Source: Armatimonadota bacterium
GTDB lineage: Bacteria > Armatimonadota > UBA10988
Length of the DNA stretch: 64,000 nt
NCBI GenBank assembly: GCA_016235455.1
Contig: JACRKZ010000057.1
Span: forward strand, 24,269 to 88,268
Reading direction: 5' to 3'
The notes under the pieces are model-generated. The model was not told the origin of the DNA. It saw only the letters and a program-made list of their open reading frames with translations, and did not search any database. Shown here one piece after another: positions 60,014-64,000 of the stretch. Made by a program: the position numbers and the translations under genes. How positions within the stretch are numbered: the first letter of the stretch is position 1; each line of letters opens with the position of its first letter.

Positions 60014-60039
60014 TCGTAAGGCTCGGCGGCGGCTATCCT
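60010..60039 (+). promoter_or_regulatory. Possible leaderless promoter of FAD oxidoreductase
   Basis: TTGATC (60010-60015, overlapping the Rrf2 stop), 18-nt spacer, TATCCT (60034-60039). The start would be near 60046, only about 3 nt before the ATG at 60049, and no Shine-Dalgarno is present. Confidence 0.4.
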
Positions 60040-60048
60040 GCCGGTGCT

Positions 60049-61890
60049 ATGACGACACGAACGGCTCGATGGTGGTGGGTGGCGCTTGGCCTGGCGGCCG
60101 AGCTGGCGGCGACGGCGGCGGATCTGACCACCGACCTCTGCGTCTATGGCGGCACGGCCGGCGGGGTGGCCTGCGCCGTGCAGGGCACGCGCCAGGGCCT
60201 CAGGGTGGTGCTTGTCGAGCCGAGCCAGCATCTTGGCGGATTGACCACTGGCGGTCTGGGCGCCACCGATGTGGGTGCCGGCCGCAGCATTGGCGGCATG
60301 GCCCGCGAGTTCTACACCAGGGTCCGCGACCACTACGTGACCACCTACGGCGCGACCTCGAAGCAGGCCGCCGATTCCCACGGCGGGTACCGCTTCGAGC
60401 CGAGCGTGGCCGAGAAGCTGATCGACGGCTGGCTGGAGGGCACCGGGGTCACGGTGTTGCGCGGCGCACGGCTGGCGGGGGTCACCAAGGCGGGCAACCG
60501 CATCACCCGCGCCGACTTTGGTGACGGTAGCCGGGTCAACGCCAAAGTCTTTGTAGACACCACCTACGAAGGCGATCTGATGGCCGCCGCGGGCGTGTCC
60601 TACCACGTCGGGCGCGAGGCCAACACGGTCTACGGCGAGACCCTCAACGGCCGGCAGTTCCAGAACAACCACAACTTCCGCGTGCCCATCGACCCGTACG
60701 TCGAGCCCGGCAAGCCCGAGAGCGGCCTGCTGTGGGGCATCTCGGCCGAGCCGCCGGGCACGGCGGGCGAAGGTGACCGGGCCGTGCAGGCCTACAACTT
60801 CCGCATGTGCCTGACCAAGGCGGCCGACAAGCTGCCCATCGCCAAGCCCGACGGCTACGATCCGGCTCGGTATGAGCTGTTGCTACGCTATCTGCAGGCC
60901 GGCGTGTGGGATGCGCTGCGGCTCACGACGCCCATGCCCAACGGCAAGACCGACACCAACAACTTCGGCGGCTTCTCCACCGACTACATCGGTGGCAACC
61001 ACGCCTATCCCGAGGCCGACCAGCCCACGCGCGAGCGCATCATCGCTGACCACCGCTGCTATCAGCAGGGCCTGATGTACTTCCTGGCCAACGACGAGCG
61101 GGTGCCCGAGAGCGTCCGCCGCGAGGCGGCCGCATGGGGCTTGCCGCGCGACGAGTTCCTCGACAACGGCGGCTGGGCGCGCCAGTTGTACGTGCGCGAA
61201 GCCCGGCGCATGATCGGCGCCTACGTGATGACCGAGGCTAATTGCCGCGGCAGAATCGTCGCGACCGATAGCATCGGGCTGGCCAGCTATGGTATGGACA
61301 GTCACAACTGCCGGCGCGTGGTCATTGACGGCCGCGTGCGCAACGAGGGCAACGTCGAAGTCGGCGTGGCAGGGCCGTACCCCATCGGCTACGGTGCCAT
61401 CACGCCTCGCGAGGAGCAGTGCGCCAATCTGCTGGTGCCCATCTGCCTCTCGGCCAGCCACATTGCCTATGGCAGCATTCGGATGGAGCCGGTGTTCATG
61501 ATCACCGGGCAGTCGGCCGCCGTGGCTGCAGCGCTGGCCATCAAGGCCGGCGGCGCGGTGCAGGCGGTCGACCGCGCCGCGCTGCGCGAGCGGTTGCTCG
61601 CGGGCGAGCAGGTGCTCGAATGGGTCCGCGGGCCCAACGACGACGAGTCGGCGTCCAAAGCGCCGGCCATCGACCCCAAGTCGCTGCCGGGCATCACGCT
61701 CGACGACGCCGAGGGCAAGCGCAGCGGGCCATGGGTGGCGTCCACCGTGGCCGGCAACCGCCTGGTGGGTACGGGCTACCTGCACGACGGCAATGAGCAC
61801 AAGGGCGAAGTGAGCATCACCTGGGTCACCAGGCTGCCCGAAGAAGTTCGAGGCCGGCGCGGTGATCTCCGTGACGGTTTCGAACCGTGA
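60049..61890 (+). CDS. Exported FAD-dependent oxidoreductase, C-terminal domain disrupted
   Basis: A 613-residue FAD-binding oxidoreductase (PF12831 type) with a signal peptide (WWWVALGLAAELAATAADL), the dinucleotide loop VYGGTAGGVACAVQGTRQGLRVVLVEP, HLGGLTTGGLGATD, and AKVFVDTTYEGDLMAAAGVSYHVGRE. Further conserved parts are SHNCRRVV and FMITGQSAAVAAALA (about 465-480). In this family the C-terminus continues as a golvesin-like sandwich. Here it stops after KGEVSITWVTRLPEE with a random-looking RGRRGDLRDGFEP tail, while the end of that sandwich is found just downstream in another frame. The catalytic domain looks intact. Confidence 0.88.
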   Translation: MTTRTARWWWVALGLAAELAATAADLTTDLCVYGGTAGGVACAVQGTRQGLRVVLVEPSQHLGGLTTGGLGATDVGAGRSIGGMAREFYTRVRDHYVTTYGATSKQAADSHGGYRFEPSVAEKLIDGWLEGTGVTVLRGARLAGVTKAGNRITRADFGDGSRVNAKVFVDTTYEGDLMAAAGVSYHVGREANTVYGETLNGRQFQNNHNFRVPIDPYVEPGKPESGLLWGISAEPPGTAGEGDRAVQAYNFRMCLTKAADKLPIAKPDGYDPARYELLLRYLQAGVWDALRLTTPMPNGKTDTNNFGGFSTDYIGGNHAYPEADQPTRERIIADHRCYQQGLMYFLANDERVPESVRREAAAWGLPRDEFLDNGGWARQLYVREARRMIGAYVMTEANCRGRIVATDSIGLASYGMDSHNCRRVVIDGRVRNEGNVEVGVAGPYPIGYGAITPREEQCANLLVPICLSASHIAYGSIRMEPVFMITGQSAAVAAALAIKAGGAVQAVDRAALRERLLAGEQVLEWVRGPNDDESASKAPAIDPKSLPGITLDDAEGKRSGPWVASTVAGNRLVGTGYLHDGNEHKGEVSITWVTRLPEEVRGRRGDLRDGFEP

Positions 61891-61948
61891 CACAGACGGG
61901 TATGTAGTGGCTGACGGGCTAGCGTTTCTGCCGCATAACGGCGGATAA
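61844..61948 (+). pseudogene. Out-of-frame remnant of golvesin-like domain C-terminus
   Basis: In frame 2, overlapping the end of the oxidoreductase gene, the DNA reads KFEAGAVISVTVSNRDTDG then YVVADGLAFLPHNGG and stop. This is the usual closing strand pair of the golvesin/xanthan-lyase-like domain of such oxidoreductases (FxAGxxxxVTxSNxxTDGYVVADAVxFxP). It is too short for the ORF track and has no start of its own. About 50-55 codons that normally lie between RLPxAGxYEVRL and this part are missing, so I infer an internal deletion that also changed frame. Confidence 0.75.
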
Positions 61949-61990
61949 GCCCGCTGCCCAACGACGGTTGAGCAGGTGCTGGAGACGGCC

Positions 61991-62548
61991 ATGATCGCGA
62001 TTCGCAACAAGCGAGACAAGCGGGTGGTACTCCAAGTCCGAGCCGACGACCTGGAGGGCCTGGAACTGGTCGAGTTGAGCCTGCCGGGTATCGACCTGAA
62101 CGGCGAGAAGCTGCGCCGCTGCACCTTTCAGGGCAGCGATCTGACCGGCTCCGATCTGGGCAACGCCGACCTCGGCCAAAGTACCGTGGTGGGCACCTCG
62201 CTGGCGCACTGCGATCTCTTCGAAGCCAACCTGCGTGGCTTGCGTGTGGACGATTCCGACTTCTCCGGCGCCGACCTGGGACGAGCGGATCTGGGCAGTT
62301 GCCGCATCACCGCCGCCTGCTTCTTCGGCGCCAATCTGCGTGGTGCCTCGCTGCGGGGCGCGCGCCTGCTGGGTGTCGACTTCACCGAGGCGCTGCTGTA
62401 CGGCACAGATTTCAGCGGGGCGGAGCTGGAAGAGGTAGACTTGACCGACGCCGCCTACGACGACGACACGGTCTGGCCGCTGGGCTTCAACCCGCGCCGC
62501 CGTGGGGCCGCCCACGTGGCGAATCTGGACTCCGAGACTCTGGCATGA
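61991..62548 (+). CDS. Pentapeptide-repeat protein
   Basis: A 185-residue protein mainly of pentapeptide repeats A(D/N)[73 protein letters not shown]. These form a right-handed beta-helix; some family members mimic DNA, but many have no known role. There is no signal peptide, so it is cytoplasmic. The N-terminal 25 residues are non-repeat, and the tail has [11 protein letters not shown] 61991 has GGAG 7 nt upstream; GTG 61976 is an alternative. It overlaps the PAP2 gene by ATGA. Confidence 0.9.
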   Translation: MIAIRNKRDKRVVLQVRADDLEGLELVELSLPGIDLNGEKLRRCTFQGSDLTGSDLGNADLGQSTVVGTSLAHCDLFEANLRGLRVDDSDFSGADLGRADLGSCRITAACFFGANLRGASLRGARLLGVDFTEALLYGTDFSGAELEEVDLTDAAYDDDTVWPLGFNPRRRGAAHVANLDSETLA

Positions 62549-63465
62549 ACTGGTTCGAACAGGGCGGGCCGCTGGCGTTGGTCGTTTGGCTCAACCAGCA
62601 CCTCGGTCCTTCCTGCGAAGGCATCGTCCGCGGCTTCCACCTCGCGGGTCAGGGCGTCTTCTACCTGCTCATCCTGGCGCCACTCTACTGGGTGGTCGAC
62701 CCGCGCCTGGGCCGTCGGTTAGCCGTGCGCTTCATGCTCAGCGCCTGCCTCAACTCCTGGGTCAAGAGCCTGTTCATGCGGCCTCGCCCGTTCGAGCAGA
62801 GCGCATACATCCGACCCATTGTCACCGAGCACTCGCCCGGCATCCCCAGCGGCCACGCCCAGCACGCCGTGACCGTGTGGGGCAGTCTGGCGCGCTGGCT
62901 GCGCCGGCGCTGGCTGACCGTCGGGGTCGTGGTGTTCTGCCTGAGCATGGGCCTGTCCCGCATGGTGGCCGGTGTCCACTATCCGCAAGACGTGCTTACC
63001 GGCTGGCTGCTCGGCCTGGGCCTGATCGTCGCCTCCGAGCGCGCCGAGGCACGCTGGCTACCGGCGCTGCGGGCGGCAGGTCCGCGGCGCCAGGTGGAGA
63101 TCGCCGCCGGCGCGGTGCTGCTCGCGGCGCTGCTGACCCGGCTGCTCGCCGCGCGCCGCGGCGCGGGGCTGCAGGAGGCCGCCGCGCCGCTGGGCATGAT
63201 GCTCGGCTTGCTGTTCGGCATCATCTGGGAGCGCGCCCAGCTGCGCTTCCAGCCGCCGGCCGGCGTCCCGGCCCGTGTGCTGGGTGCCGTCCTGGGCCTG
63301 GCCACGCTGCTCGGGCTGCAGGCCGCGCTGGTGCACCGCGGTCAGCCCATCGGCCTGGCCTTCTTGGCCCATGTGGTGCTGGGACTGTGGCTGGCAGTGG
63401 GCGTGCCGGCGCTGCTGGTGCGCGTGCGCCTGGCGGATTCGGCGCCGCGGGAGGAGCCGCAATGA
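62545..63465 (+). CDS. PAP2-family phosphatase, membrane-bound
   Basis: A 306-residue lipid-phosphate phosphatase-like protein. The three PAP2 motifs are KSLFMRPRP (KX6RP), PSGHAQHA (with the catalytic His), and [17 protein letters not shown] (SRX5HX3D). About eight membrane helices are seen, four after the catalytic core, which is longer than minimal PAP2 proteins. Substrates in the family include undecaprenyl diphosphate and phosphatidic acid; which applies is unknown. The start overlaps the pentapeptide gene and the stop overlaps the ferredoxin gene (ATGA). Confidence 0.93.
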   Translation: MNWFEQGGPLALVVWLNQHLGPSCEGIVRGFHLAGQGVFYLLILAPLYWVVDPRLGRRLAVRFMLSACLNSWVKSLFMRPRPFEQSAYIRPIVTEHSPGIPSGHAQHAVTVWGSLARWLRRRWLTVGVVVFCLSMGLSRMVAGVHYPQDVLTGWLLGLGLIVASERAEARWLPALRAAGPRRQVEIAAGAVLLAALLTRLLAARRGAGLQEAAAPLGMMLGLLFGIIWERAQLRFQPPAGVPARVLGAVLGLATLLGLQAALVHRGQPIGLAFLAHVVLGLWLAVGVPALLVRVRLADSAPREEPQ

Positions 63466-63854
63466 GTGAGGCCGAGGAGCGCCTGCCGCTGGTCGAGCGC
63501 CAGCAACGTGTCGCCGCCGCCGTGGGCATCACCGAGGCGCGGCGCCACATTCTGCTGTGCTGCGACCAGACCGAACCCAAGTGCTGCGACAAAGAGCGCA
63601 GCCTGGTGGCCTGGACCTACCTCAAGACGCGGCTCAAGGAACTGGGCTTGAGCGAGCACGGCGGCATCCTGCGCACCAAGGCCTACTGCCTGCGGGTCTG
63701 CCTCGGCGGCCCGGTGGCGGTGGTCTACCCCGATGGTGTGTGGTACGGCGAGTGCGATCCGCCGGTGCTCGAGCGTATCATCACCGAGCATCTGCTCGGC
63801 GGTCAGCCGGTGGCCGAGCACCAGATCCTAGTGCATCCGCTCAGCGGCGAGTAG
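63462..63854 (+). CDS. Thioredoxin-like [2Fe-2S] ferredoxin
   Basis: A 130-residue small electron carrier of the thioredoxin-like ferredoxin type. Four cluster-type cysteines are arranged as [15 protein letters not shown] and KAYCLRVC, followed by [33 protein letters not shown], the usual closing segment. GGGAGGAG precedes the ATG at 63462, which overlaps the PAP2 stop. The redox partner is not evident nearby. Confidence 0.9.
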   Translation: MSEAEERLPLVERQQRVAAAVGITEARRHILLCCDQTEPKCCDKERSLVAWTYLKTRLKELGLSEHGGILRTKAYCLRVCLGGPVAVVYPDGVWYGECDPPVLERIITEHLLGGQPVAEHQILVHPLSGE

Positions 63855-63932
63855 GGCAGGAGCCCGGCGGCCCGCCGCGAATGGTCACCACGGCCGAGCG
63901 CGAGCGCGAGCGCGTTGGCTGGGAGTGCCGCC

Positions 63933-64000
63933 ATGTCGACATCGAGACGCGAGTTCCTCAGAGGGTCTGCCCTGGCCGGGCTGGGCCTCTACTTTGCACG
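63933..64000 (+). CDS. Start of a Tat-exported protein, 3' partial
   Basis: ATG 63933 with GGGAG 7 nt upstream begins MSTSRREFLRGSALAGLGLYFA, a twin-arginine signal (SRREFLRG followed by a hydrophobic core), and runs off the window edge. Many Planctomycetes-type Gfo/Idh, DUF1501 and sugar isomerase-like proteins start this way; the mature domain is not visible, so function cannot be given. Confidence 0.75.
   Translation, partial: MSTSRREFLRGSALAGLGLYFA

Noticed and set aside
63896-63913. Three GAGCGC units as a possible repeat array or origin motif
   Set aside because: Too short and too close to ordinary GC-rich composition; no flanking AT-rich or DnaA-box signal.

Overview
The window is 64 kb of very GC-rich chromosomal DNA, close to completely coded, with strong Shine-Dalgarno sites, many ATGA/GTGA stop-start overlaps, GTG and TTG starts, and two tRNA genes that lack an encoded CCA. 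The gene set suggests a free-living, saccharide-degrading bacterium of the Planctomycetes / Armatimonadota / Hydrogenedentota type. It includes an anaerobic sulfatase maturase, a GH38 mannosidase, an FGE-like/sialidase fusion, Gfo/Idh and FAD oxidoreductases, DUF362, an OlsF/OlsG-like lipid pair, a Tat-signal protein and secreted beta-sandwich proteins. The phylum is an inference; no rRNA or ribosomal protein gene is present. I see no transposase, phage, integrase or CRISPR array.

Region 1 (1-11.7 kb, + strand) starts with a 5'-truncated Arg-rich protein, then a sulfatase-maturase-like radical SAM enzyme and an FGGY sugar kinase. A tightly packed housekeeping run follows: small membrane protein, response regulator, CCA-adding enzyme, site-2 protease, trpS, scpA, scpB, D-Ala-D-Ala carboxypeptidase and an RluB-type pseudouridine synthase. 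Region 2 (11.8-25 kb) holds pgi and a TolB-like propeller (-), a MoaD-like protein, DUF362 and the mannosidase (+), tRNA-Pro, aroK and a small membrane protein (-), then an OlsF-like double acyltransferase, an OlsG/PmtA-like methyltransferase and the FGE-like/sialidase fusion (+).

Region 3 (24.5-35.3 kb) is mostly minus strand: a three-gene cassette (nucleotidyltransferase with a Pro/Glu tail, TPM-domain protein, unknown), then leaderless queF and an unknown gene on +, tRNA-Leu, a slipin, a lipoprotein, tilS, a degenerate ApgM-like protein, purC, hom and accB. Region 4 (35.6-45 kb, +) has a fused B12/radical SAM-DUF2344 protein, ispH and amrS. A methyltransferase and two polytopic membrane proteins (one like O-antigen polymerases) follow, then a secreted beta-sandwich protein and another membrane protein.

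Region 5 (45-52.6 kb, -) is an overlapping cassette of a large secreted glycoside-hydrolase-like protein, an unknown, an arrestin-fold protein and a Gfo/Idh oxidoreductase, plus an S1/P1 nuclease and a thioredoxin-like secreted protein. Region 6 (52.8-64 kb, mainly +) has citrate synthase and a ribose-type ABC importer whose second permease is fused to the substrate-binding protein. It continues with a frameshifted YwiC-like gene (-), an Rrf2 regulator, an FAD oxidoreductase with a broken C-terminal domain, a pentapeptide-repeat protein, a PAP2 phosphatase, a thioredoxin-like ferredoxin and the start of a Tat-exported protein.

The most interesting points are the consensus promoter that places transcription start on the queF ATG; a family of intergenic hairpins built from ATCTGCG / CTCTGTG units; the olsF-olsG pair predicting methylated ornithine lipids; the permease/binding-protein fusion with an internal start site; and several decayed or repurposed enzymes (FGE without its cysteines, ApgM without catalytic residues, a deleted golvesin-type domain, a frameshifted YwiC).
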